This document shows positions 10,918 to 20,902 of a stretch of DNA of 64,000 nt, in pieces. Made by a program: the position numbers and the translations under genes. The DNA lies in contig CP032046.1 of assembly GCA_008032955.1 (NCBI GenBank), positions 1,426,001-1,490,000 on the forward strand. The letters are read 5' to 3'. Positions within the stretch are counted from its first letter, which is position 1; the number at the start of each line of letters is the position of its first letter. The DNA is from Helicobacter pylori (lineage in GTDB: Bacteria > Campylobacterota > Campylobacteria > Campylobacterales > Helicobacteraceae). Below the pieces are notes generated by a model that was given only the letters and a program-made list of their open reading frames with translations, ran no database searches and was not told the origin of the DNA.

Positions 10918-11256
10918 TTAGTCTGTTTCGCTCGTTACAACGCTTTCAATCAACAAAAAGATGAGGCTAAAAGCGTTGCTAATCAAAGCCCCGATCATGA
11001 GCATGTAAGCTGTAACCAAATTGTTTAAAATCTGTAAAAACACAAATGCCGGTATGAGGTGCAACACGGTAGCTAAAGAGCTAGCCAACAGCTCTGAAGC
11101 GAAACGCTTGATCACCCCAATTTTGAGCGTAACGGAAATAAGGTTTAAAGCTAACGCTACAAACAACACCACCGTGTTAGGCTCATACAAAAACCCTGCA
11201 ATGGTGGTTAAAGAAATAAGGCTGAACAGCACATGAATGACCCGACCCCAATCCAT
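10918..11256 (-). CDS. small integral membrane protein of unknown function
   Basis: 112 residues with three or four predicted transmembrane helices (about 5-22, 26-45, 55-75 and 80-103) and almost no soluble part. I do not recognise a characterised family; an epsilonproteobacterial DUF6394-type assignment is possible but unverified. It lies between secF (10 bases upstream) and leuS (6 bases downstream) on the same strand, so it is probably co-expressed with the Sec genes. Nothing in the sequence suggests enzymatic activity. Confidence 0.75.
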   Translation of the reverse strand: MDWGRVIHVLFSLISLTTIAGFLYEPNTVVLFVALALNLISVTLKIGVIKRFASELLASSLATVLHLIPAFVFLQILNNLVTAYMLMIGALISNAFSLIFLLIESVVTSETD

Positions 11257-11265
11257 AGAAACTCC

Positions 11266-12237
11266 TTAAACTTGACCGCCCTCATACAAACGGCGCATTT
11301 TTTCCTTCTCTTGAGCTTTTTTGATTTTTCTAGCCTCATTCTCATAATATTTACCCATATCAAAGCCTAACAATAACGCTACTTTAGGGGCGATGAAAAT
11401 AGAGCTATAAGTCCCTACAATCGTGCCTATTAGCATGGGCAATGAAAAGCCAATAATGATCTTACTCCCAAACACGCACAAAATCAACACCACAAAAAAC
11501 ACGGTTAAAGAAGTTAAAAGCGTGCGCGTGAGCGTGCTAGAAATGGCTTCATCAATGGCTTGAATGGCGCTTTTGGTTTTTTGAGAGAGCATCTCTTCTC
11601 TGATCCTATCAAAAATAATGATCGTATCATTAATGGAATACCCAATCAAGGTGAGCAAGGCCGCAATCACTTCCAAATTCATATCAATCTTAAAAACAAT
11701 CACTGAGCTTGCTACTAAAATCACATCATGCACAAGCACAACAACGCTCGCTAAAGCGAAACGCCATTCATAGCGGAAACTCACATAAACCATGATCGCT
11801 ATTAAGGCTAAAATCAGCGACAAAATGCCCTTTTCTTTCAATTCGCTCCCCACTCTAGGGCCCACAGTGTCAAATTTACGGATTTCAAAATCGCCGCTAG
11901 GTTTTAAAATATTGGCCACGATAGCGTTCAAGTCTTCATTTTCGGCTGTTTCTACAAAAGGGAATTTGATTAAAATTTCTTCTTTAGAGCCAAATTCGCT
12001 CACTTGCACGCCTTTAAAGCGAGCTTCTTTTTCAAACAGATCGCGCACTTCTTTAATGGGGGCGTTTTGAGCGTAACGCACCTGCACCAAACTCCCCCCC
12101 GCAAAATCAATCCCTAAAGAAAACCCTTTGAAAAACAAAAGCCCCAACGCCAGAAGCACTAATATTGCTGAAACGATCACCCCATAATTGGAATAACGCA
12201 TGAAGCTTAAGATTCTAGTTCGCTTGAATAATTCCAT
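11266..12237 (-). CDS. secF: protein translocase subunit SecF
   Basis: 323-residue RND-like partner of SecD that uses the proton gradient to help pull proteins through SecYEG. The first helix is followed by the family signature GIDFAGGSLVQVRY (residues about 42-55), then a periplasmic domain. Five further helices include FRYEWRFALA and IGYSINDTIIIFDRIRE. It begins 8 bases after secD, and yajC precedes secD, giving the usual yajC-secD-secF order. Confidence 0.96.
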   Translation of the reverse strand: MELFKRTRILSFMRYSNYGVIVSAILVLLALGLLFFKGFSLGIDFAGGSLVQVRYAQNAPIKEVRDLFEKEARFKGVQVSEFGSKEEILIKFPFVETAENEDLNAIVANILKPSGDFEIRKFDTVGPRVGSELKEKGILSLILALIAIMVYVSFRYEWRFALASVVVLVHDVILVASSVIVFKIDMNLEVIAALLTLIGYSINDTIIIFDRIREEMLSQKTKSAIQAIDEAISSTLTRTLLTSLTVFFVVLILCVFGSKIIIGFSLPMLIGTIVGTYSSIFIAPKVALLLGFDMGKYYENEARKIKKAQEKEKMRRLYEGGQV

Positions 12238-12245
12238 AAAACCTC

Positions 12246-13823
12246 CTAAGCTCTTTTATTCACGCCAAACCAAAAGTAAAGGCTTTTTGTTTGAGTGAGT
12301 TTAGGTAAAAGGGCTTGATAAATCCCTTGCGTGCCTATAATAGCGGTGATAATAGAGGCTAAAATCCCAATGCCTGTGGTTAGGGCAAAGCCTTTAATCG
12401 CTCCTGTGCCATAAGCGTATAATAACACCGAAGCGATCAAGGAAGTGATATTGGAATCAAAAATCGCCCGACTCGCATTGATATAGCCTAAATGGATCGC
12501 CTTAACAACACCCTCTCCTTCTCTTAACACTTCTCTAATGCGTTCGTTGATAATGATATTAGCATCCACGGCAATCCCCACGGTTAAAACAATCCCTGCC
12601 ATTCCCGGTAAAGTCAGAGTCGCTCCAAAAATCGCCATGACCGCCACAATCAAAAAAAGATTGACCACTAACGCCATGCAAGCGATCACCCCAGCCATGG
12701 AGTAATAAAGCGCCATAAAGCCCATCACCAAAATAAAACCCCCAATAAGGGCGATAATGGAGGTTTTAATGCTGTCTTTCCCTAAACTCGGGCCTACAAT
12801 CCTTTTTTCTAAAACTTGAATGGGTGCGCTCATCGCCCCACTCCTTAAAGCGATCGCTAAATCGCTCGCTTGAGCCACGCTAAAATTCCCGCTAATCTGC
12901 CCGCTCCCCCCGCCAATGCGTTCTCTGATCACCGGGGCTGAATAAACCTTATTGTCTAAAACGATCGCCATGCGTTTGCCCACATTCGCGCCTGAAAAAT
13001 CCCCAAAAATCTTGGCCCCTTGCGCATCAAGCGTGAAGCTCACCACCGGCTGGTTGTTTTGATCATACACCACTTTCGCATCCGTAAGCATTTCGCCATC
13101 TAAAATAGGGATCGCTTTGAGTAAGATTTTACCCCCCATTTCCGCATCAGACAACAACACGCTGCCTAATTTTTGAGCCTCTAAATCCGTCATTGTCATC
13201 GCATCTTTATTATGCTCTTCATCCACTGCCATCATTTGCAAATGAGCGGATTTAGAAATCAAGTCTTTAGCGCGCCGTTCTTCTTCTAAAGTCTTAATGC
13301 CGGGCAATTGCACCGAAATTTCTTCTTTACCTTGCTGAATGACTACAGGCTCTGCCAAACCAAATTGATCCAAGCGGTTACGAATGATCCCTATCACTTG
13401 CAAAATCGTGTTTTTACGCAATTCTTCTTGCTCTAAAGGGGTGAGCTTCACGCTATAAAACTCCGCTTCTTTTTTGATTTCAAACTGGCTATGGCCTTGC
13501 AACTCCACTAAAAGCGCGTCTAATTTTTTCGCTTCATCTTCATCTAAAAGCTCAAAACTGATCCCTTCTAAACTGGATTTAATGTCTTTAAGCAAGATAT
13601 TTTGCTTTTTAGCGTTGTATTCTAAAGCGGACGCTAGGCTTAAATACTTGTTTTTTAAAGCTTCATCGGTTTGTACCCATAAAAGCATGTTCAACCCCCC
13701 CCTTAAATCCAACCCTAAAGTGATTTTAGGGCCTTTAGTTTCTAGTAAAGAAGGCACAGAAAACCCTACCCCTAAAAGAAGCGCGCAAATAAAAACGATT
13801 AAACGAGGGTTAAAAAGTTTCAT
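12246..13823 (-). CDS. secD: protein translocase subunit SecD
   Basis: 525-residue SecD. The D1 signature [14 protein letters not shown] follows the N-terminal helix (about residues 37-50). A large periplasmic region (P1 domain) comes next, then six-helix membrane part with [16 protein letters not shown]. Together with SecF and YajC it forms the ancillary complex of the Sec translocon. The start ATG at 13823 directly abuts the yajC stop. Confidence 0.96.
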   Translation of the reverse strand: MKLFNPRLIVFICALLLGVGFSVPSLLETKGPKITLGLDLRGGLNMLLWVQTDEALKNKYLSLASALEYNAKKQNILLKDIKSSLEGISFELLDEDEAKKLDALLVELQGHSQFEIKKEAEFYSVKLTPLEQEELRKNTILQVIGIIRNRLDQFGLAEPVVIQQGKEEISVQLPGIKTLEEERRAKDLISKSAHLQMMAVDEEHNKDAMTMTDLEAQKLGSVLLSDAEMGGKILLKAIPILDGEMLTDAKVVYDQNNQPVVSFTLDAQGAKIFGDFSGANVGKRMAIVLDNKVYSAPVIRERIGGGSGQISGNFSVAQASDLAIALRSGAMSAPIQVLEKRIVGPSLGKDSIKTSIIALIGGFILVMGFMALYYSMAGVIACMALVVNLFLIVAVMAIFGATLTLPGMAGIVLTVGIAVDANIIINERIREVLREGEGVVKAIHLGYINASRAIFDSNITSLIASVLLYAYGTGAIKGFALTTGIGILASIITAIIGTQGIYQALLPKLTQTKSLYFWFGVNKRA

Positions 13824-14117
13824 TCAGTTGTTATTTGGCGTTGTTTCTTCATCTAATTTGAACGCTACATAGTTTTTAGAAAGTTTAGCGGTGGTGTCAT
13901 CATTGAGCTTCACGCTAAAAAAATTCGCTTCCGCCTTAAGCACCTCAACAATCAGCCCTCCTTGAGTAACGATTTTATCGCCCTTAGTCAAACCCTCTAT
14001 CATTTCTTTATGCTTTTTTTGCTGTTGGCGTTGCGGACGAACAATCAAAAAATAAAAAATAAGAAACAACACCACAAGGGGTAAAAGCGTCGTTAGAATT
14101 TCTTTAGTTTGTCCCAT
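13824..14117 (-). CDS. yajC: preprotein translocase subunit YajC
   Basis: 97-residue single-pass membrane protein. One helix spans about residues 6-24 (LLPLVVLFLIFYFLIVRPQ), followed by the conserved RPQ(R)QQQKKHKEMIEGL and KGDKIVTQGGL. It accompanies SecDF in the Sec translocon. It is the first gene of the yajC-secD-secF block and lies about 45 bases after nhaA on the same strand. Confidence 0.94.
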   Translation of the reverse strand: MGQTKEILTTLLPLVVLFLIFYFLIVRPQRQQQKKHKEMIEGLTKGDKIVTQGGLIVEVLKAEANFFSVKLNDDTTAKLSKNYVAFKLDEETTPNNN

Positions 14118-14164
14118 TAAATTTCCTTAAAAGATGTTTTAATCTCAAATTATAGCATTTTTCA

Positions 14165-15481
14165 CTATTTCTTTAAAGCCGCTCTTTTGTCTAGCGCGAA
14201 TAAATACAAAGCCCCTATGATCCCAGAAATCAAAGATCCGAGTAAAATCGCAATTTTTGCCACTTCCATAGCGTCCTCATGCTCGCTCGTGAAAGCCAGA
14301 TTAGAAATAAACATAGACATGGTAAAGCCAATCCCTGCTAAAAGCCCAGCCCCTAAAATATGCCACCAGCTGATGCCTTTAGGGCGCGCGGTGATTTTAA
14401 GCTTTTCGCCTATGAAAGTGATTAGGAAAATCCCTAAAGGCTTGCCCAAGCAAAGCCCTAAAATAACCCCTAAAAGCACCTTATCCACTTCTAAATTGAT
14501 GCTAGAATCAACGCTCACCCCTGCGTTTGCAAACGCAAATAAGGGCATGATGAAATACCCGCTAATGGGGGCTAAAAAATGCTCCAATCTTTCTAAGGGG
14601 CTTTGTAAAGCGCTCGCTTTTTCTTCAATAGAATGCAAGATTTCTTGTTGCTCTTTGGTTAAAAGCGCTCCTGAACTCGTTTCTGCGTATCGTTTGCCTA
14701 ATTCCAAAAGCTCTACATTTTTAGAATCTTTAGGGATTTTCACCGGTATCATAAAAGCTAGAACCACCGCAGCGATCGTCGCATGGATACCGCTTTGATG
14801 CACGCAAAACCAAAGCAACACCCCTAAAAGCAAGTAAGGGATGAGCGATCGGATATTCAGGCGGTTTAATACGGCTAAAACAAGAACCACCCCTAAAGCC
14901 CCTAAAAGCCATGCGAATTTTAAATTCGTGGTATAAAAGAGCGCGATCACCACAATAGCCCCCAAGTCATCAGCCACCGCTAGAGTGATTAAAAAAACCT
15001 TTAAGGCGGTTGGCACCCTCTTGCCTAAAAGCATGATCACGCCTAAAGCGAACGCAATATCCGTCGCCATAGGGATCCCAAAACCATGCTGAGAAGGCGT
15101 ATTAGCGTTAAGAAAAAAATAAATCAATCCTGGAGCTATCATGCCCCCTATGGCTGCGATCACAGGGAAAGAAGCTTTTTTGAAACTGGATAATTCCCCA
15201 AACAACAATTCTCGCTTGATTTCTAAACCTATCATTAAAAAAAATAACGCCATTAAGACATCATCAATCCAGTTGTGCAAACTAAAGCCGATGAAAAAAT
15301 CCCCTATTTGGAACCCAAAAGGGGTGTGCCATAGCGCAAAATAACTTTCTTTCAAAAACGAATTAGCCACCACCATCGCTAAAACAGCGTTCAAAAAGAG
15401 GAAAATCCCTCCAAAAGACTCGCTTTTAATGAAGTTTTTAAGCGTCAAACTGAGCGCGTTTTCTGTTTTTTTGAGATTCAT
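14165..15481 (-). CDS. nhaA: Na+/H+ antiporter NhaA
   Basis: 438-residue electrogenic sodium/proton antiporter with about 12 helices. The ion-binding acidic pair is seen in LAVADDLGAIVVIALF, with the TDIAFALG motif before it. A hydrophilic insertion of about 45 residues in the middle (KDSKNVELLELG...LERLEHF) is typical of the Helicobacter form and longer than in E. coli NhaA. The frame is open to 15514, but ATG 15481 (MNLKKTENAL) is chosen because it has an AAGG site close upstream and gives the usual length. Confidence 0.94.
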   Translation of the reverse strand: MNLKKTENALSLTLKNFIKSESFGGIFLFLNAVLAMVVANSFLKESYFALWHTPFGFQIGDFFIGFSLHNWIDDVLMALFFLMIGLEIKRELLFGELSSFKKASFPVIAAIGGMIAPGLIYFFLNANTPSQHGFGIPMATDIAFALGVIMLLGKRVPTALKVFLITLAVADDLGAIVVIALFYTTNLKFAWLLGALGVVLVLAVLNRLNIRSLIPYLLLGVLLWFCVHQSGIHATIAAVVLAFMIPVKIPKDSKNVELLELGKRYAETSSGALLTKEQQEILHSIEEKASALQSPLERLEHFLAPISGYFIMPLFAFANAGVSVDSSINLEVDKVLLGVILGLCLGKPLGIFLITFIGEKLKITARPKGISWWHILGAGLLAGIGFTMSMFISNLAFTSEHEDAMEVAKIAILLGSLISGIIGALYLFALDKRAALKK

Positions 15482-15504
15482 AGACAACCTTAAAATTTTT
15501 ATTT

Positions 15505-18341
15505 TCAAACCCATAACTTTTCAAGCAGTCTTTTATGAGCGTAAATGATGCCCGCTTGTATCTTAAAATGGGGGGCTTGAGTTTGCAAAAACGCAGCGTA
15601 ATGAGACACTTGCGCTTTATGGCTTTGCTGGTAATTTTGAGAGCTTTTATAATCTAAAACATACAAATTTTGCCCCTTATCCCACAACAAAACATCAATC
15701 CTAGACACAACCCCTTCAAATAAAAAAGCCGCTTCACCCCTTAAGGCATAATTTTTAAAAAGAGCTTGTATCTCTGTATCGTTTTCAAAAAGCTCTAAAC
15801 TCTCTTCTAACGCTTGATGATCCAAACCATAAAAACCATGATGGTAGTTTAAATATTCTAAAACGCTTTTTTTAGGAATGTTGTAAGCGTATTGGTATTC
15901 TAATCCCTTGTGCAAAGCGATACCAAAATTGATCGCTTCTTGGTCGTTATTCTTTTCATAATCGCTAGGCTCTTCTTCTATCTCTTGGACTTGCTCGCCA
16001 TAGGCATGGGGCTTGATGAGAGTGCTTGTAATTAAAGGCTCTTTTCTATGAGAAACAACCGGCGTAATTTCTCCCTCTTCTAAAGGCGCAAGATCCAATT
16101 TTTCGTGCATTGTTTTGTTTTTGCTTTCTTTTTTGCTTTCTTTTTTGTCTTTGGCCACGACAATCAGCCCTAACTCAGCCCTAGTGAATGCGACATAATA
16201 CACATTAATTTCTTCATGATCTTTAGCCGCTTCTTCTTTGTCTAAAGCCCTAGCGTAATCTTTATCCACGACCTCACGATTTTTCATTCTGTAATAAAGG
16301 CGAAGAAGCTCTGCGCCGTCATATTCTTCAAGGAGTTGATTGGAATGGCTTGAATTAGGCTTGCCCAAGCGTTCGCACACGATCACATAAGGGAATTGCA
16401 TGCCTTTAGATTTGTGAATGGTCATGATCTGCGCGCCTTTTGAATGGGAAGAAGCGATCGCTTTAGCCTCTAATTTTTCTAAAAATCCATCGGCGTCTTC
16501 GCACCCAACCGCTAATTCCAAGCAGATTTGCGCACACTCTCCATAAAGCTCAAACAATTCCATCACCTTCCACACAAAGCCCGCAACGCTCTCTTTTTTA
16601 GGGTTAAAACTAGGTAAAGCGATCGCATCATCATGCAAGTATCCAGCGAGTTTTAAAACGCTGTGTTTATAAAAGGGCTTGTAAGGTTCTTCCGCTAAAG
16701 CGTATTCTAAAGCGTTCTTAATGATTTTAGATTCTACAAATTGAGACAATTTTGCACTAGATTCCGTGCTTGGGCAAATTTCGCTCAAATACTCTTGCAA
16801 ATAATTTTTGATTTCTAAAGCGTCCTTATTGGTGGCGCATAAAATGGTAATGTCTTTAGGATCAATACGATGCTCTAAAAGGTTTTGGGCTTCTTGTAAG
16901 ACCTGATCTAATAGCAATTCTCTTTCATCAGCCACTAAAGAGACTTTAACATAGCCGTCTGTAACATGTTTATTTTGAGAAGTTTTAGGGTATTTTTGCT
17001 CCAAATAAGCGGTGGGGGAATTTTGATAAGCCTTTTTAAAAATGGTATTCACATAATTAATGATCAAAGGCACACTGCGGTGGTTGAATTGTAAATTATC
17101 GTGGTAAAAATCCTTAGAAACGCTTTCAAACAAGGAGCTAAAACTCCCCCTAAAGGCATAAATGCTCTGCTTGACATCGCCCACAAAAAACACGCTCCTG
17201 TGCCATTTTGCTTGCCCTATCCCGGCTTTAATCTCATCAATAAAAGGGGCTAAAATCTTATAATCGTTCAAGCTCGTGTCTTGAAATTCATCAATCAAAA
17301 TGTGCGCGATCTTGCTGTCCAACCTGAAATAAAAAAACTCCGCCGGCATTTCTTCATAACCATTCAATAAGGCATGAACCTTATCTTTAATCGCATCAAA
17401 ATCTAAGGCTTGGATTTTAGAAGTGGCGTTACTATAAAGCTGGATGAATTTAGGGAATTTTTTAAATATTGCGGTTTCTTTGGCTTCATAATAGCGTTTT
17501 AAATCGTTTTCAATCTCTTCGCATTCGCTCTCTAAAGTGGGGATTTCACTTTTAAGTTTTTTGAAAGATTGATATTCGCTCTTTTTTTTAAGCCAGGTTA
17601 AAGAGCTGTTTAAAAATCCCCTAAAACTATCGCATTTAATGGCTGTTTTAGCCCTATCTGACGCTGTTTCTATGCTTTGAATTTGGTTGTTTAAACTTCT
17701 TAGTTTTTCTAAAAAACCCTCTTCATCAAATGCAGGCTCTTTCTTGTTAGGATCAAATAAATAGAGCTTGTTTTTTAAAAAACGCAACCGCTCTAAAATA
17801 GAATCGCTTGTGTAATTATCATAGCTTAAGCATTGAGCGATAAAAACGCTCAATTCTTCAAGCTGTTCGTTATTTAAAGTGCTCAAAAAACCCTCATTAA
17901 GCTGTCGTTGGTGCGCTTTGGTGTCTTCATTGACTTCAAAATTCGCGCTCAACCCCACAAACCAGCAAAATTTCCTTAAAATGCTTTGAAAAAACGCGTC
18001 AATGGTGCTAATCCTGATTCCAGCGTTTAAAAAGCGTTGGTAGATTTTTTGAGCGCTATTTCGCACCAAGCTAGGGTCTAAATGGTATTTTTCTTCTAAT
18101 TCTTTTAGGATATTTTGGGATTTTTCTTTTCCGCTCTCAAGGTTTTCTTTTTGCAAGATTTTAAATAGTCTAAAATGCGCTCTTTCATTTCGGCGGTGGC
18201 TTTTTTAGTGAAAGTGAGCGTTAAAATCTCGCTAGGATTAGCCCCCTTAAACAATAGGGCTAAAAACCGCACGCTCAAAGCGAAAGTCTTCCCGCTTCCT
18301 GCTGAAGCCTTTAAAGCCATGCATTGTCTTTTTGTATCCAT
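15505..18341 (-). pseudogene. addA: AddA-type helicase-nuclease, one-base frameshift
   Basis: AddA is the UvrD-like helicase/nuclease of the AddAB complex that processes double-strand ends for RecA-dependent repair. The N-terminus from ATG 18341 carries the Walker A ALKASAGSGKTFAL, but frame is lost after DYLK. The remaining 883-codon stretch carries LIDEFQDTS (Walker B), GDVKQSIYAFRG, VYYVAFTRAE and a C-terminal RecB-type nuclease core (SRIDVL..LDYKSS). The break lies at a run of four T on the plus strand (18159-18162); five would restore a protein of about 945 residues. As read, the P-loop is cut off from the rest, so a real mutation would be null. A missed base is more likely. Confidence 0.88.
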
Positions 18342-18425
18342 TGAGTTCTATCCTAAAATTCTGTTTTGTCTTTATTATAACCTAAAAGCCTTTTTTACTT
18401 AAGCTAAAAAACCCTAATCTTTTGC

Positions 18426-18431
18426 TATAAT
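18426..18431 (+). promoter_or_regulatory. -10 box of the rpsB-tsf operon
   Basis: TGCTATAAT is a perfect extended -10. Transcription would start near 18438, leaving an untranslated leader of about 150 bases before rpsB. Long leaders of this kind are often where S2 represses its own operon; no family motif is recognised here. Confidence 0.65.
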
Positions 18432-18591
18432 CATAGGGTTTTGTCGTTTTTTCTATCATTTTAATAGGAACAAGGCAAAGACAGCGTCAAATTCACACAT
18501 GCTAATCCTTGTATTTAGGTGTTCTTAAGAATTTAAGAATCAAATGAGCATGGAGGAAGAGAACCAAAATAACTTTAAGGAGAATATTCTC

Positions 18592-19386
18592 ATGGTAACC
18601 ATGAAAGATTTATTAGAATGCGGTGTGCATTTTGGACACCAAACAAGGCGTTGGAACCCTAAAACCAAGAAATTCATTTTTGGCGTTAGGAAAAATATCT
18701 ATATTATTGATTTGCAAAAAACCTTGCGCTATTTTAGATACACCTATAATATCGTGCGCGATGCGAGCGCTCAAGGCAAGAGCATCATGTTTGTAGGCAC
18801 TAAAAAACAAGCCAATGAGACTTTGAAAGAATTTGCTGAAAGCATTCAAGTCCCTTATGTCAATTACCGCTGGCTTGGTGGCATGCTGACTAATTTTAGC
18901 ACCATTAGAAAGTCGGTGAGGAAATTAGAAATCATTGAAGAAATGGAAAATAGCGGTCAAATTGATCTATTGACTAAAAAAGAAAAACTCATGATTTTAA
19001 GGAAAAAAGAAAAGCTAGACAAGTATCTTGGTGGGGTACGCCACATGAAAAAAATCCCTGATATGATTTTTGTGATTGATGTGGCTAAAGAAAAAATCGC
19101 TGTCGCTGAAGCGAGGAAACTCCATATCCCTATCGTGGCCCCCTTAGACACTAACTGCGACCCTGATTTAGTGGATTACCCCATTCCTGGAAATGACGAT
19201 GCGATCCGCTCTATTAGATTGTTCTGTAAAGAAATGAGCGAGGCGATTTTAGAGGGGCGAGAACTCATGCAAGAAGAAATCGTCCATGCGGATGAAAATA
19301 GCGAAGAAATAGAGTTCGTGAGCAATGAAGAAAAAGAAGAAATGCTCGCTGAAATCCAAAAAGAAATCACTCAAGGAGCCGAATAA
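18592..19386 (+). CDS. rpsB: 30S ribosomal protein S2
   Basis: 264-residue S2, which binds the 30S head and is needed for S1 docking. It starts [23 protein letters not shown], the universal S2 N-terminus, and contains FVGTKKQA and the C-terminal acidic tail. The frame is open back to 18544, but ATG 18592 has a strong AAGGAG site (about 9 bases upstream) and matches the family start. Its stop overlaps the tsf start by one base. Confidence 0.97.
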   Translation: MVTMKDLLECGVHFGHQTRRWNPKTKKFIFGVRKNIYIIDLQKTLRYFRYTYNIVRDASAQGKSIMFVGTKKQANETLKEFAESIQVPYVNYRWLGGMLTNFSTIRKSVRKLEIIEEMENSGQIDLLTKKEKLMILRKKEKLDKYLGGVRHMKKIPDMIFVIDVAKEKIAVAEARKLHIPIVAPLDTNCDPDLVDYPIPGNDDAIRSIRLFCKEMSEAILEGRELMQEEIVHADENSEEIEFVSNEEKEEMLAEIQKEITQGAE

Positions 19387-20453
19387 TGTCAGGAATTAGC
19401 GCTCAACTAGTCAAAAAATTAAGGGATTTAACCGATGCGGGCATGATGGATTGCAAAAAAGCCCTTGTGGAAGTGGCTGGGGATTTGCAAAAGGCCATTG
19501 ATTTCTTGCGCGAAAAAGGCTTGAGTAAAGCTGCTAAAAAAGCCGATAGGATCGCTGCTGAGGGCGTGGTCGCTTTAGAAGTAGCGCCTGATTTTAAAAG
19601 CGCGATGATGGTAGAAATCAATAGCGAAACGGATTTTGTGGCTAAAAATGAGGGCTTTAAGGAATTGGTTAAAAAAACTTTAGAAACGATCAAAACCCAT
19701 AATATCCACACCACAGAAGAATTGCTTAAAAGCCCGTTAGACAACAAGCCTTTTGAAGAGTATTTGCACTCTCAAATCGCTGTGATTGGTGAAAACATTT
19801 TAGTGAGGAAAATCGCTCATTTAAAAGCCCCTAGCTCTCATATTGTCAATGGTTATGCGCATTCTAACGCCAGAGTGGGCGTGTTAATCGGTATAAAATA
19901 CAATAATGAGAAAAACGCTCCAAAAGTGGTGGAACTGGCCCGAAACATCGCTATGCATGCCGCAGCGATGAAGCCTCAAGTATTAGATTGCAAAGACTTT
20001 AGCCTTGATTTTGTCAAAAAAGAAACTTTAGCCTTGATCGCTGAAATTGAAAAAGACAATGAAGAGGCTAAACGATTGGGCAAACCTTTAAAAAACATCC
20101 CCACTTTTGGGAGCCGCATTGAATTGAGCGATGAAGTTTTAGCCCATCAAAAAAAGACTTTTGAAGACGAATTAAAAGAGCAGGGCAAACCTGAAAAAAT
20201 CTGGGATAAAATCGTTCCTGGAAAAATGGAAAGATTCATCGCCGATAACACCCTTATTGATCAACGCCTAACCCTTTTAGGGCAATTCTATGTCATGGAC
20301 GATAAAAAAACTATCGCTCAAGTCATCGCTGATTGTTCCAAAGAATGGAATGATGATTTAAAAATCACTGAGTATGTGCGTTTTGAATTGGGCGAAGGCA
20401 TTGAGAAAAAGACAGAGAATTTCGCTGAAGAAGTGGCTTTGCAAATGAAGTGA
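19386..20453 (+). CDS. tsf: elongation factor Ts
   Basis: 355-residue nucleotide exchange factor for EF-Tu. The N-terminal UBA-like module (KLRDLTDAGMMDCKKALVE) and the TDFVAKNEGF core motif are clear. The protein is longer than the E. coli form (283 residues), as in other Helicobacter. It is translationally coupled to rpsB through the ATAATG overlap. A rho-independent terminator follows immediately. Confidence 0.97.
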   Translation: MSGISAQLVKKLRDLTDAGMMDCKKALVEVAGDLQKAIDFLREKGLSKAAKKADRIAAEGVVALEVAPDFKSAMMVEINSETDFVAKNEGFKELVKKTLETIKTHNIHTTEELLKSPLDNKPFEEYLHSQIAVIGENILVRKIAHLKAPSSHIVNGYAHSNARVGVLIGIKYNNEKNAPKVVELARNIAMHAAAMKPQVLDCKDFSLDFVKKETLALIAEIEKDNEEAKRLGKPLKNIPTFGSRIELSDEVLAHQKKTFEDELKEQGKPEKIWDKIVPGKMERFIADNTLIDQRLTLLGQFYVMDDKKTIAQVIADCSKEWNDDLKITEYVRFELGEGIEKKTENFAEEVALQMK

Positions 20454-20459
20454 GATTTT

Positions 20460-20492
20460 AGGAAACGACCTTTAAAGGTTGTTTTCTTTTAA
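20460..20492 (+). terminator. terminator of the rpsB-tsf operon
   Basis: GGAAACGACCTTT pairs with AAAGGTTGTTTTC (one G-T pair and one bulge), followed by TTTT and a second T-rich run. It starts six bases after the tsf stop codon. Confidence 0.75.
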
Positions 20493-20695
20493 TTTTTTAA
20501 CTTTCTTTATTTAAAATTTTCCATTTTAAGGTGTTTGAAATTTTTGTAATTTTCAATCTCTATGCTTTTAATCATTTGAATTTCGCCTTTTAGTTAGCTT
20601 GAATTGATGCCACTAGACATCGGTATAGTTGCTCTAATTTTACATTATTTTGATTAAATTTTGAATACTCACCTGTTGCAAACCTGCGTTTAAAT

Positions 20696-20895
20696 TATAA
20701 TAGCAAGCTAATCCGCATTCTTTTTGATTTAAGGGTTAGTTTTGATTATTTTTCTAGGGATCATGCAGATCTCATTTTATTTAATTGGGATCAATCTAAC
20801 TTAAACAGACTTTTTCTAATCTGTCCTCTAAATTTGGCGTTAATGCCACAGAGCCGGCAACTTAAGACTCCTTTTTTGGAGTTTGGATTGAAAAA
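20696..20895 (+). ncRNA. possible small RNA in the tsf-ftsI gap
   Basis: The 449-base gap between tsf and ftsI has no convincing protein gene. A perfect TATAAT lies at 20696-20701. Downstream, CTAATCC (from about 20708) can pair with GGGTTAG, GGATCATGCAGATC and GGCGTTAATGCC form small hairpins, and ACTCC/GGAGT encloses six T near 20874-20889. AATCC near the 5' end can also pair with GGATT near the 3' end, so a closed RNA of roughly 180 bases is conceivable; 6S RNA has that size and shape. This is inference from pairing by eye; no family motif is proved, and the 3' end is uncertain. Confidence 0.3.
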
Positions 20896-20902
20896 GAGCC
20901 TT

